Below are positions 27,386 through 36,234 of a stretch of DNA of 64,000 nucleotides, piece after piece. The position numbers were made by a program, and so were the translations under genes. Under the pieces are notes generated by a model, which worked only from the letters and a program-made list of their open reading frames with translations, made no database searches and had not been told where the DNA came from. Source of the stretch: Arachidicoccus terrestris (GTDB lineage Bacteria; Bacteroidota; Bacteroidia; Chitinophagales; Chitinophagaceae); the NCBI RefSeq assembly GCF_020042345.1, contig NZ_CP083387.1:744001-808000 (forward strand). The letters run 5' to 3'. The first letter of the stretch is position 1, and the number at the start of each line of letters is the position of its first letter.

Positions 27386-28630
27386 CTATAGGAGATTCTC
27401 TTTATTTTGTAATTTATGTAATCGGATTAATGCCTCCATATAATAGTAATCTGCGTAAATAATAGAAGCATTAATTTCACTACCTTCAGGCATATTTCCT
27501 GTACTGTGTAACAAAAAGGCATTATTAACGTTACGACTTTGATAACGCACAGAAGAAAGCTCCTTTAGCATAGCAACAGCCTTGTCATAATACTTTTCAG
27601 CAACAGTTTTATCCATAACATATCCAGAAAGCTCTAACAGTGCCGATGCAGTAATCGCTGCCGCCGACGCATCACGAGGTGCATCTGGAATGGAGGGATC
27701 ATCAAAGTCCCAATAAGGAATTAAATCTTCAGGCAATCGTTTCAGATATACATCCGTCACTTTCCGGGCGAAATCCAGAAACTGCGGATCCTTTGTCTCC
27801 CGGTAGGTCATTGTATAACCATAGATAGCCCAGGCTTGACCTCGGGCCCACATACTGTTATCGGCATAGCCCTGATGCGTAATCGCCTTCACTTTTTCCC
27901 CGGTAGCGGTGTCATAAAGAACCACGTGGTAGGAGGAATAATCCGGCCGGAACTGATTTTTCATTGTTTTCAGGGCATGACTGACGGCTATATCATACAG
28001 GCGTTTAGCACCACCATTTTTTGACGCCCAGAATAATAATTCCAGATTCATCATATTGTCCATAATCGTATTATGGCGCAGGGGCCAGTCTGTCCCCTTT
28101 ACTTTATGCGGCCAGGAGAGAATAGTCCCTACTTTGGAATTATAGAGCGTCGCCAGAGAATCGGCCGCACGAAGCAATACTGCTTTATAGTCTGTACTAT
28201 CTGTAAGGCGATAGCCATTCCCCAGACTACAATAGAGTTCAAATCCCAGGTCATGCCCCTCTGGGGATCGGTCTGCCAGTGGAAAAAGCAGGCGGGAGTA
28301 TCTATCAGCCGTCTGGAGCCATTTCCTATCCCTTGTATAGTCATAAGCGTACCATAAGATTCCAGGCCAGAAACCGCTACACCAGTCCCTATACCCCACG
28401 TAGTTCCATTCCTTCTGACCGGGTAGAATATTTCTTGGAATCTTACCACTGTCCGGCAGCTGACTTACCGATTTAGACAATTGCCCCAGACAGTAATTCA
28501 ACTGATGATCTACGTCGAACCCGGGCCCAGGCTTGCAGGAGGACAGTGAAATCGTTCCGTATATTCCAAGAACCGTCAGCAATGTCCCAACCCTCTTCCA
28601 TCTAATATAGTTATTTTTTATTTTCATCAT
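27386..28630 (-). CDS. GH88 unsaturated glucuronyl hydrolase
   Basis: The 414-residue protein has an N-terminal lipobox-like segment (GTISLSSCKPG), so it is probably a lipoprotein. It has the GH88 barrel with YVGYRDWCSGFWPGILWYAY, the catalytic-Asp helix TIMDNMMNLELLFWASKNGG, HQGYADNSMWARGQAW and DFDDPSIPDAPRDASAA. GH88 hydrates and removes the 4,5-unsaturated glucuronate that polysaccharide lyases leave at the non-reducing end. Its gene directly follows the heparinase-type lyase gene, and this pairing is strong evidence that the lyase product is unsaturated uronate. GH105 is the closest alternative, but the motifs fit GH88 better. Confidence 0.88.
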   Translation of the reverse strand: MMKIKNNYIRWKRVGTLLTVLGIYGTISLSSCKPGPGFDVDHQLNYCLGQLSKSVSQLPDSGKIPRNILPGQKEWNYVGYRDWCSGFWPGILWYAYDYTRDRKWLQTADRYSRLLFPLADRSPEGHDLGFELYCSLGNGYRLTDSTDYKAVLLRAADSLATLYNSKVGTILSWPHKVKGTDWPLRHNTIMDNMMNLELLFWASKNGGAKRLYDIAVSHALKTMKNQFRPDYSSYHVVLYDTATGEKVKAITHQGYADNSMWARGQAWAIYGYTMTYRETKDPQFLDFARKVTDVYLKRLPEDLIPYWDFDDPSIPDAPRDASAAAITASALLELSGYVMDKTVAEKYYDKAVAMLKELSSVRYQSRNVNNAFLLHSTGNMPEGSEINASIIYADYYYMEALIRLHKLQNKENLL

Positions 28631-28687
28631 ATTACATTTCGGTTGTCGCTCTGTTCCAGAATACTAAGCTGACCAGCGTATTTATCG

Positions 28688-31048
28688 TTATTGATTCAAA
28701 CCTTCTTCCCGAATGTCGATCATATGATCTTCCCCCAAGTGAAGGGCTGTTTGAACGCCATTTACCTTTAACCGCTTCACCCCGGCTCCCCTGAGTGACA
28801 GATCGATCAACGGCTGACCCTTAAGCTGCACATTTAAAGTCATTCCTGTTTTTTCGAAATAGGTGAAGACCTTAGAGAGCGAACTCAAAATAGGTTTGCC
28901 GTCCTTTCTCAGATAGCTGCCATTTGCAACAAAGCATGCCTTCATGGCGTCTGGATCCGCTTTGTCTGCACCTGCCGGAAAGCTCATGGCTGTGATATAG
29001 GCATCAGTCTCATACCCATTAATAGTTATGCTGCTGTTACGGTGCATCATTCGACCATCAGCCAGCAGATTGATATATACCTCTGTTTCGACACCGTCTT
29101 GCGTGATACGGAGTCCCAGATAATTATTGCCCTGGAAGCGTTTAATTTCAGGCAGATTAGTACGGCCAGCCGCAGCATTCGCGCCCGATGAGCCCGTAAA
29201 CGTTTTGCGAACAGTGTTGGTACTGTCCAAGAGTACAATAGCATTGACAAACTTAGCCCGGTCTGTTTTCTGCGGAGCGGACAACACATAATAAGGAATT
29301 TTCACATTGGTTGTTCTATCCTTTATACCGTAATCAATCCGGTATCTTAATTTCTCCGGAAAGTCATGCGGATAACCCAGCGGCAAAGTTTCCGGATATA
29401 AAGGACGGAATAAGACACCCGCATTTCCTTTTGTAATTTCCAGGTCGGGGCCCCGCTTAACAGCCGTATCCGCATAATGCAGTAGAAAATCGAACTGACC
29501 TATGTCATATGTATGCACATCGTCAATAATCAAAATAACGTCCCCGATCCACAGAAAGTTCCGGTAATTCCTAAGAAAGTTCCTGGAGGTAGGCCCTGTG
29601 GCATCAGCCAGTACGTATTTCAGGTCACCGCCATCCAGCAAATCATAGACATGACCCGGATTTTTAACCGCATGATACTGATCCTGTGGATCCTGGGCCA
29701 CTCCATTGAACATCATCACATTATGGGCCCGGCTTGTAACAAAATAATCACTGTAAGCGTCGTTACCATAGCCTACATCACCGCCATCGATCAGCAGGTT
29801 CTCCCCATTATGATAAAGTACAAAGGAGCCGGCATCCGCATGGGCATGATTCCAGGTATAGCCACACTTCACCCCCAAGAAAGTAGCATCCGGCTTCCAG
29901 CTGTTACGAAGCATGGCCCAGCCCATCGTAGGATAGATGGCGGACGGCGCCAGGGCAGGCAGTTCCGGTGCATCCGACAGGTCCGGGCTATATAATAATC
30001 CAAAAGGATTTCCGGTATTGATCCCCTCTCTAAAATTGTCATCAGCCACTTGTTTCAAATACCACTTATACTCAGGTTTACCAAGACCCAGCGCGATTAA
30101 CACAGCGGCAGGCTTGCCACCATTGGCAAAATCGTTACCATCGCCAAAATTGAGACTCATCATCCGGCCATTTCTTACATAAGCACTCTCGATGAACCAG
30201 TCAACTGATTTCTGTAACAGACCGTCATAAGACTTTTGAACCTCCCCAAGACTATTTGTCCATGCCAGGCGAAACTGCAGATACTCCGAAATGGCGTAAT
30301 TAGCATAATTAATGCTTTCATAGAACCCGCCATTCACATCAAAGCTTTTAATCTTATTCTCCAGAACACTGCCGTTAAAATAGAAAAACTGATCACTGAC
30401 GTCCATAATCTGCTGAGCCCATTTCTTAGCTTCAGGCACCTCGTCCATTATCGCCAGACAGCAATTCCCCGCACCGAAAACAATAGCAGCCCACCAGTTA
30501 TGACCCATGTTATTCAAAGACTGTATACGTTTATCCTTGCTTAGCCATTCATCCAGTACCGGTTCAATACCCAGTTTGACAATCTTTTTGGCTATGGATT
30601 TACGTTCATCCGGCGTCAAGTAATTATATATCCCGTCAAAGGTAACCGAGGCCATCCATCCCTTGTGACTGGTACCCAGTCCCGCATGCCACACAGGTCT
30701 GCGGTCATCCATTAAATCCCAATAAGGCTGATTAACAAGGTCGGTCAACAAAATTTTAGCCCGTTTCGCATACCGGTCGTCGCCTGTCATCACATAGGCA
30801 AAAGAAAGATCTTCAATATTGCCACCCTTGGGTTTTGCAAGAGCTTCATCACAGCTACGTAAAATGTGGTTCCAACTCCTGGAAAAAACCGTATCAGCTT
30901 TAATCCGGTGCTTAAGCGCATTTACCCTTTTAGCCGTATAGAACAAATAAGGATGCGTATTCCTGCCATACAAAATTGAACCACAAGTCATGCCCAAAAA
31001 CAAGACGAGGGCTGTAACAGTGCACTTTACATTAAAATATCTTTTCAT
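28688..31048 (-). CDS. heparinase II/III-type polysaccharide lyase
   Basis: The 786-residue protein has a signal peptide and an N-terminal alpha/alpha toroid that includes SLNNMGHNWWAAIVFGAGNC and NGGFYESINYANYAISEYL. The C-terminal beta-sandwich region starts at about residue 390 with GYTWNHAHADAGSFVLYHNG and LLIDGGDVGYGNDAY. The His, Tyr and Asn in these stretches are where the catalytic residues of heparinase II/III-fold lyases lie. The family cuts uronic-acid glycosides by beta-elimination. The exact PL family (for example PL12, PL15, PL21 or PL33) cannot be assigned by eye. The gene heads a run of seven leftward genes after a 254-bp gap, so it probably has its own promoter. Confidence 0.82.
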   Translation of the reverse strand: MKRYFNVKCTVTALVLFLGMTCGSILYGRNTHPYLFYTAKRVNALKHRIKADTVFSRSWNHILRSCDEALAKPKGGNIEDLSFAYVMTGDDRYAKRAKILLTDLVNQPYWDLMDDRRPVWHAGLGTSHKGWMASVTFDGIYNYLTPDERKSIAKKIVKLGIEPVLDEWLSKDKRIQSLNNMGHNWWAAIVFGAGNCCLAIMDEVPEAKKWAQQIMDVSDQFFYFNGSVLENKIKSFDVNGGFYESINYANYAISEYLQFRLAWTNSLGEVQKSYDGLLQKSVDWFIESAYVRNGRMMSLNFGDGNDFANGGKPAAVLIALGLGKPEYKWYLKQVADDNFREGINTGNPFGLLYSPDLSDAPELPALAPSAIYPTMGWAMLRNSWKPDATFLGVKCGYTWNHAHADAGSFVLYHNGENLLIDGGDVGYGNDAYSDYFVTSRAHNVMMFNGVAQDPQDQYHAVKNPGHVYDLLDGGDLKYVLADATGPTSRNFLRNYRNFLWIGDVILIIDDVHTYDIGQFDFLLHYADTAVKRGPDLEITKGNAGVLFRPLYPETLPLGYPHDFPEKLRYRIDYGIKDRTTNVKIPYYVLSAPQKTDRAKFVNAIVLLDSTNTVRKTFTGSSGANAAAGRTNLPEIKRFQGNNYLGLRITQDGVETEVYINLLADGRMMHRNSSITINGYETDAYITAMSFPAGADKADPDAMKACFVANGSYLRKDGKPILSSLSKVFTYFEKTGMTLNVQLKGQPLIDLSLRGAGVKRLKVNGVQTALHLGEDHMIDIREEGLNQ

Positions 31049-31302
31049 TTTACACGTTTTAAACTTATAGTTTCCCGCCTACATAATTGTAAAACCCAGC
31101 ATTAATAGCGCTATTGACAAAATCCAAAAAATACGGCAGCTATGCGCTAAATCCCTACAGTTGTTTCACACTACTTAAATGACCCCAGCCCCGGGAAGAA
31201 CAAACCCTCCACGAAAGCACGCCTGACACTGCCATTTCGGTTCTATTCCTGACGTCGACAGGGACAGAAGTAATGCTGAACCATATATCGACCGGTAACA
31301 TG
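31049..31302 (-). promoter_or_regulatory. promoter region of the lyase-GH88-GH127 run with palindromic operator
   Basis: This 254-bp gap is the longest within the leftward enzyme set. It holds the perfect palindrome AATAGCGCTATT at 31104-31115, centred on CG as LacI-family operators are, 56 nt before the lyase start codon. The gap has no other convincing gene; a 43-codon frame starting near 31294 is probably chance. Confidence 0.5.
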
Positions 31303-32694
31303 TCATTCATTAATTAACTTTTGTTCAAGTACTTCAAGCGATACACCTTTGGTTTCCGGCACTTTCGTAAGCACCCAGATCAGTTGCAAAACCATCATAA
31401 AGGCGAAAAAAGCGAATATGGGCCAGGGATTATCCTTAAATACACCATTGTCCCCGTCCAGGAAAACAGGTGTGATCAGCGTAATAATAGCCGCACAGAT
31501 CCAGTGTATACTTGCTCCAAATGACTGGCCTAATGCCCGGACTTTATTGGGGAATATCTCGGAAATAAAGACCCAGATAACTGCGCCCTGGCCCACCGCG
31601 TGTGCTGCAATAAAAAGCAATAAAAAGCTTAAAAGAAATGAGGAAGAACTGTGGCTGTAAAAAGCAAAAGCCACCATGATCAGACTTAGAATATACCCCA
31701 GTGAGCCGATAACCAGCAAAAATTTTCTTCCAATACGGTCAATAAAATAGAGGCCTACAAAGGTAAAAATCAAATTGGTTCCTCCAATAGCAATTGAGTT
31801 GAACAAAGAGTCTTTTGCGGCCAGTCCCGCCCGCTCCAGGATCTCCGGAGCATAATACAGGATGAAATTGATACCAGACCACTGATTAAAAAAAGCGACG
31901 AAGAAAGCCAGCCATATTACTCTTCTGTATTTTTTACTAAAAAAACCGGCTGATTTTCCTTTTTGCGTTTCATCTTCTATTCCCTTTTTAATTGACAGGA
32001 TCTCTTCCTTCGCATCCTGGACACCAATCTTTATAAGTACCGTCTCTGCAGTTGCTTCATCATTTTTACGAGCGATCAGCCAACGGGGGCTTTCAGGAAT
32101 GATAAATACCAACAGGGTATAAATCAAAGACGGAATTGCCATAACCCCCAGCATCCACCGCCAGTCATTATGCCCGCCGACACCTTTCAAAAAGTAATTT
32201 GAAAGATAAGCTACCAGTATCGCAAATACGATATTAAACTGATACATAGCTCCCAGCCTACCTCTAGACTTCGGTGTCGCAATCTCAGAAATATAAGTCG
32301 GCGCTGCAATTGAAGAAACACCGATACCTACCCCGCCGACAAAGCGAAAAAAGGAAAAGACGTAAGGATCCGGGGCCAACGCCGAACCAACGGCCGATAT
32401 GCTAAACAGGATACCGACCCACAAAAGGACTTTCTTCCGTCCATACTTTTCAGTCGGCCTGCCTCCAAAAATAGCACCGATAACGGTTCCCCAAAGAGCC
32501 ATTGACATAATAAAAAATCCATGAAACCAGGGAGATGTATGCCAAAGTTCTCTAATAGGCAGGTTCGCCCCTGAAATCACCACCGTATCAAAGCCAAATA
32601 TAAAACCGGCCAGTGCCGCAATAATGGATATACCAAAAAGCGCTTTGCCTCCATTTGCCCTGATCTCCAGATTCATTCTATTTTCGATTTGCAT
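31303..32694 (-). CDS. MFS sugar porter
   Basis: From ATG 32694 the product has 463 residues and twelve predicted membrane helices. Sugar-porter signatures are present: GGRPTEKYGRKKVLLW between helices 2 and 3, FRFVGGVGIG in helix 4, PESPRWLIARK before the central loop, and KVPETKGVSLEVLE at the C terminus. It resembles XylE-type proton symporters for D-xylose, L-arabinose or similar monosaccharides in the inner membrane. It lies between GH97 (29 bp) and the lyase gene, so it should import a neutral sugar released in the periplasm, most likely arabinose, xylose, glucose or galactose. Confidence 0.92.
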   Translation of the reverse strand: MQIENRMNLEIRANGGKALFGISIIAALAGFIFGFDTVVISGANLPIRELWHTSPWFHGFFIMSMALWGTVIGAIFGGRPTEKYGRKKVLLWVGILFSISAVGSALAPDPYVFSFFRFVGGVGIGVSSIAAPTYISEIATPKSRGRLGAMYQFNIVFAILVAYLSNYFLKGVGGHNDWRWMLGVMAIPSLIYTLLVFIIPESPRWLIARKNDEATAETVLIKIGVQDAKEEILSIKKGIEDETQKGKSAGFFSKKYRRVIWLAFFVAFFNQWSGINFILYYAPEILERAGLAAKDSLFNSIAIGGTNLIFTFVGLYFIDRIGRKFLLVIGSLGYILSLIMVAFAFYSHSSSSFLLSFLLLFIAAHAVGQGAVIWVFISEIFPNKVRALGQSFGASIHWICAAIITLITPVFLDGDNGVFKDNPWPIFAFFAFMMVLQLIWVLTKVPETKGVSLEVLEQKLINE

Positions 32695-32723
32695 AAGCAA
32701 ATTTTTTACAGATTATTTATAAG

Positions 32724-34640
32724 CTATTCAGCTGGATTTAACCAGATCGCTACGCCGCCCGAAGCCTTTAAAGAAAAATCCAGGCTGCTCCCTGCAGATA
32801 CGAGCTGCTCTATAATACCGACTTTCGTGTTAGATGCTATATCATCGTCGTCGTAATAAATAGTAGCCTTAAATTTTCTACCCGCCGGCAGAAAATCCAA
32901 GTTTATTTTTAGTTTTCTTGGCTCATTATTGGTGATTGCACCAATGAACCACTGATCCGCTTTCCTGCGGGCAATCGTAATATTGCGGCCAGGAACACCA
33001 TTCAATACTTTTGTATCATCCCAGGTGGTCGGAAGGTGGTCCCAAAAGGCCAGTTCCGGTTCATCGAGACTCATCTCAGGAGTGTCATACCAGTACAGCG
33101 TTTGAATAGGGCTATAATACACCACCCCTAAAGCCAATTGATGGGCATGTGTTGTCTTAATGCGATTGCTGTAATAACAAATGGTATAATCTGCCGGCCC
33201 ACAGATAAACCTTGTAAAAGGTAAGACCGTATTGTGAGTGGCATCCGGCATTTCCTCATTGCCCCTAACACCTTCTGCAGTCATCAAATTGGGCCAGGTA
33301 CGCTGTTCACCCGTAGGGCGCCAATCATCATGAATATTGACCATTATATGATTCTCTGCCGCTTTTTTTATCACAGATTCGAGCCATGTAGTCCAGCGGT
33401 GAGAACCTACCTGCACGAATCCAAACTTCACTCCCTTTACTCCCCACTCATGATAGATCCGGAAAAGAGAGTCCGACTGTTTCAATAATGCCTGTTGATT
33501 CACATATAGCCAGACACCAATACCCTTTTGCTGCCCATACCTGATAATGGCAGGTAGGTCAAAATCATCAATAGCTACTTTTGTGGCATCTGAATTAAAG
33601 TCAAAGGCCGGCCCGTACCATTTCCAGTCAAAAAGGATGTACTGCAAGTGATGGCGGGCAGCAAAGTCGATACTCTCAAAAGCATCTCTGGTTGTTTGCT
33701 TCATGACCCGCATAATCTTGCCCGGCCTGATCCATTTTGCATCTTTAATTTTTGAAGGGGCATTTAAATTCAAAATCAGGTCATTATGCTCCAGCAACTG
33801 ACCCGGCTCTTCCGCGACCATTACTACTCTCCATGGTGTTCGGAACGGCGAAATCAGATCGGCAGGCGTATACATTGAAGTTTCGATAGTCCCGGGGTTT
33901 GATTTACTGAGTTTAAATTTTGTTCTGGCATAGTTGGTCATCCCAGCCTCAGCCAGACAACCATACCAACCATTCGGGAATTGCAGTGTCAGCGGCCTTT
34001 CACTCTCTTCCGGCCAGTTTTTCAAATCCAGAAGGCTATAAGGGGCCTGTGCCCAACCAGCGAACCAGGCTTTAGTACCCTCCGGCAAGGCGAACTCGTC
34101 ATTTTCGTTCAGGATCCGGTAATAAGTACCCTTTTCGTTTAAAGGAAAAAAGAACCGGAATCCCACTCCCTGATTATAGGCCCTGACTTCCAGATTCATG
34201 GTATAAATAGGGTTATGCTCTTTAACCAACTTTATCGTCATCATCCTGTAATGGTCTCTGACCTGTCTCCTTTCACCGTGTACCGGCTCCCAGCTAGTGT
34301 CCATTTCACGATGTTTTACAGTATCAATTTTCAGATCGCCAAACCAGGCCAAGGAGCTATCTACATATAGCGCCATCGCCTGTTCAGACAAGTGATTATC
34401 CAGGGTTAAATCCAGTCTGGAAGGGCTGACAATCCTGACTCCTTTATAGTCCAGCGTATAATACAGTACTTTACCGCTGTCAGCACTCCGCTTTTGATAA
34501 CAGCTAAAATCATAACTGCCGTCAGGGGAGCTAACATGATATACCTTTTGTGTCCAGCCGGTAACAATACAGCATAAGAAAAGTACAAGCAGTACCCCAT
34601 TAATACTCGTATTCCTATTCAATGAAATTGTATTCCGCAT
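32724..34640 (-). CDS. GH97 family glycoside hydrolase (second copy)
   Basis: The 638-residue protein has a signal peptide (VLFLCCIVTGWTQ) and the full GH97 architecture: N-terminal sandwich, the barrel stretches HHLQYILFDWKWYGPAFDF, GVWLYVNQQA and GVKGVKFGFVQVG, and TAEGVRGNEEMPDATHNTVL with LPFTRFICGPADYTICYY. As in the paralogue at 18416, KFGFV stands where retaining alpha-galactosidases carry an Asp. The two copies are clearly different proteins and probably have different linkage specificity. It is 42 bp downstream of the GH28-like gene. Confidence 0.88.
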   Translation of the reverse strand: MRNTISLNRNTSINGVLLVLFLCCIVTGWTQKVYHVSSPDGSYDFSCYQKRSADSGKVLYYTLDYKGVRIVSPSRLDLTLDNHLSEQAMALYVDSSLAWFGDLKIDTVKHREMDTSWEPVHGERRQVRDHYRMMTIKLVKEHNPIYTMNLEVRAYNQGVGFRFFFPLNEKGTYYRILNENDEFALPEGTKAWFAGWAQAPYSLLDLKNWPEESERPLTLQFPNGWYGCLAEAGMTNYARTKFKLSKSNPGTIETSMYTPADLISPFRTPWRVVMVAEEPGQLLEHNDLILNLNAPSKIKDAKWIRPGKIMRVMKQTTRDAFESIDFAARHHLQYILFDWKWYGPAFDFNSDATKVAIDDFDLPAIIRYGQQKGIGVWLYVNQQALLKQSDSLFRIYHEWGVKGVKFGFVQVGSHRWTTWLESVIKKAAENHIMVNIHDDWRPTGEQRTWPNLMTAEGVRGNEEMPDATHNTVLPFTRFICGPADYTICYYSNRIKTTHAHQLALGVVYYSPIQTLYWYDTPEMSLDEPELAFWDHLPTTWDDTKVLNGVPGRNITIARRKADQWFIGAITNNEPRKLKINLDFLPAGRKFKATIYYDDDDIASNTKVGIIEQLVSAGSSLDFSLKASGGVAIWLNPAE

Positions 34641-34682
34641 AAACTGAACACGTTTATCTTTGTTAACTAAGAAGGATTTAAT

Positions 34683-36134
34683 TTACTTAAATCTGATATT
34701 TTGAGTGTGATCTCCTACAAAAAAACCGGCAAAATCCGAAGTCTTGTACCAGCTTGGCTTTGAAGGCATATTATCAGAGATCTTCTGCCCATTAATCACT
34801 AAGTTTTCAAAAACTACATTCTTTACAAGCCTTGTGCTATCATATCCGTTGATAATTGACGTTGATGCGCGACTTCCATTGTAAGTAATGTCCTTAAATA
34901 AAATATTTTCAACGGCCCTTCCGGGTGCCTTGCAGTATTTCCTATTGTAGAAAACCCGCAAATTAACCAATTGCCCACAGCGAAAATCCTCTATCCTGAT
35001 ATTCTTAAACGTTACATTTCTAATAAGATTTTCATCTCCGGCGTCGATACTCATGCAACCCTGATAATCAATCTGCATTTCATTGTGGTCTAGAATATCA
35101 ATATTCTCGTAAGTAATATTTTGTAAGGTGTCAGGATTATTCACATTCCCGTGCGTCCCAATGAGAATCGGGTGCGCCACATCAGCCCACAAGGTGGAAT
35201 TTCGCATTACAATATCATTGGCTCCTCCCACAAATCCCATACGCGTTCCATAGACAGTTGTACAATCATCAGAAGTTCTGCAAAACACGTTATCATAAAA
35301 AACATGACTGCTGGCAAATACATTCATTCCGTCTCCCCAACCATAATAACTGATACATTTTACATTTTTTATAAAGATACTGTCTGAACCTCCGGTCGCG
35401 CATTGAGTACATTCAATCCCTTCGACAGTTACATTCTTGGAATTTGCAATGTGCACGCCCATTTTTACTGCCGGATCTATAATTCCCCTTCCCATAATTT
35501 TTACGTTATGCGCATTATGTACCAGCAACTGCCCTTCAATCACTGCACCGCCCGATACGTACACTGTTTTATTGCTTGGAATCAGTAATTTCCCACTCTT
35601 CAGTTTGTGTAGTCCCGGGCCAAAATAAATAAGATTAGAATCTTTTTTATTAACGGCAAATGTTTCTATCGGATTAGCAAATAAGTGAAGATTATGAAAA
35701 ATATCGCCATTTACTTCTACTGAAAGATTTCCCGGCCGGTTAAGGCTAAAATAGAGTGTGTTGCCTTTAATTTGACACTTAATGCCTTTGCTCAATGGTC
35801 GAACTCTTGCAGTATTGACCATGCCTTTGGTAAATTGAACCGACACTTCAACGCTGTCCTCAAAATCAAAACTCGCCATAGAAGCATCCTCCACTTGGCT
35901 TTTGCCATTGATAACCTTTATGACAGGTACTTTATAATTATACAGGTTTCTCCACCTACCGCCAGGCGTTCTGACTTTTATCACAAAATCATTATTTTGA
36001 TATTTGGAGGGCAAACTACTTGGAGGTGGATAAATACGCAATGATTGCGCATAATTATTTTGAGGAATAATAGACAAAAAACATATAACAAACAGGGCAA
36101 AATAAAACCGCTGACTAATTAAATTAATTTTCAT
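34683..36134 (-). CDS. GH28-like parallel beta-helix glycosidase
   Basis: The 483-residue protein has a signal peptide to about residue 29, an N-terminal sandwich of about 150 residues and a right-handed beta-helix. The helix has short repeats such as NVKIMGRGIID, SKNVTVEGI, DSIFIKNVKCISYYGWGDG and SHVFYDNVFCRTSDDCTTVY. The WGDG and TSDD pairs of Asp are where GH28 polygalacturonases and GH49 dextranase-like enzymes keep their acids, but the N-terminal domain makes it look more like the GH49/GH28-like clan than a classical polygalacturonase. It is the first gene of the leftward operon and lies just after a 14-bp operator-like palindrome. Confidence 0.65.
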   Translation of the reverse strand: MKINLISQRFYFALFVICFLSIIPQNNYAQSLRIYPPPSSLPSKYQNNDFVIKVRTPGGRWRNLYNYKVPVIKVINGKSQVEDASMASFDFEDSVEVSVQFTKGMVNTARVRPLSKGIKCQIKGNTLYFSLNRPGNLSVEVNGDIFHNLHLFANPIETFAVNKKDSNLIYFGPGLHKLKSGKLLIPSNKTVYVSGGAVIEGQLLVHNAHNVKIMGRGIIDPAVKMGVHIANSKNVTVEGIECTQCATGGSDSIFIKNVKCISYYGWGDGMNVFASSHVFYDNVFCRTSDDCTTVYGTRMGFVGGANDIVMRNSTLWADVAHPILIGTHGNVNNPDTLQNITYENIDILDHNEMQIDYQGCMSIDAGDENLIRNVTFKNIRIEDFRCGQLVNLRVFYNRKYCKAPGRAVENILFKDITYNGSRASTSIINGYDSTRLVKNVVFENLVINGQKISDNMPSKPSWYKTSDFAGFFVGDHTQNIRFK

Positions 36135-36167
36135 AAACTCGTTTTACGTGACTAATTAATTGGCTAT

Positions 36168-36202
36168 CAAAACTAAATAGCCTTGTAGTGAAATCGATTT
36201 CA
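36168..36202 (-). promoter_or_regulatory. promoter and LacI-type operator of the leftward operon
   Basis: On the minus strand TAGTTTTG (36168-36175) matches the Bacteroidota -7 element TAnnTTTG. Thirteen nt upstream lies TGAAATCGATTTCA (36189-36202), a perfect 14-bp palindrome centred on CG, the layout of LacI-family operators. It starts 55 nt before the GH28-like start codon. A repressor here would cover the promoter. A TTG further up is at 25 nt spacing, longer than usual. Confidence 0.65.
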
Positions 36203-36234
36203 ATATCTAACAAAACATGCTCAAAAAAACTACT

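Noticed and set aside
31170-31294. 43-codon leftward frame before the heparinase-type lyase gene
   Set aside because: Too short, no signal peptide or domain, and the gap is better explained as a promoter with an operator.
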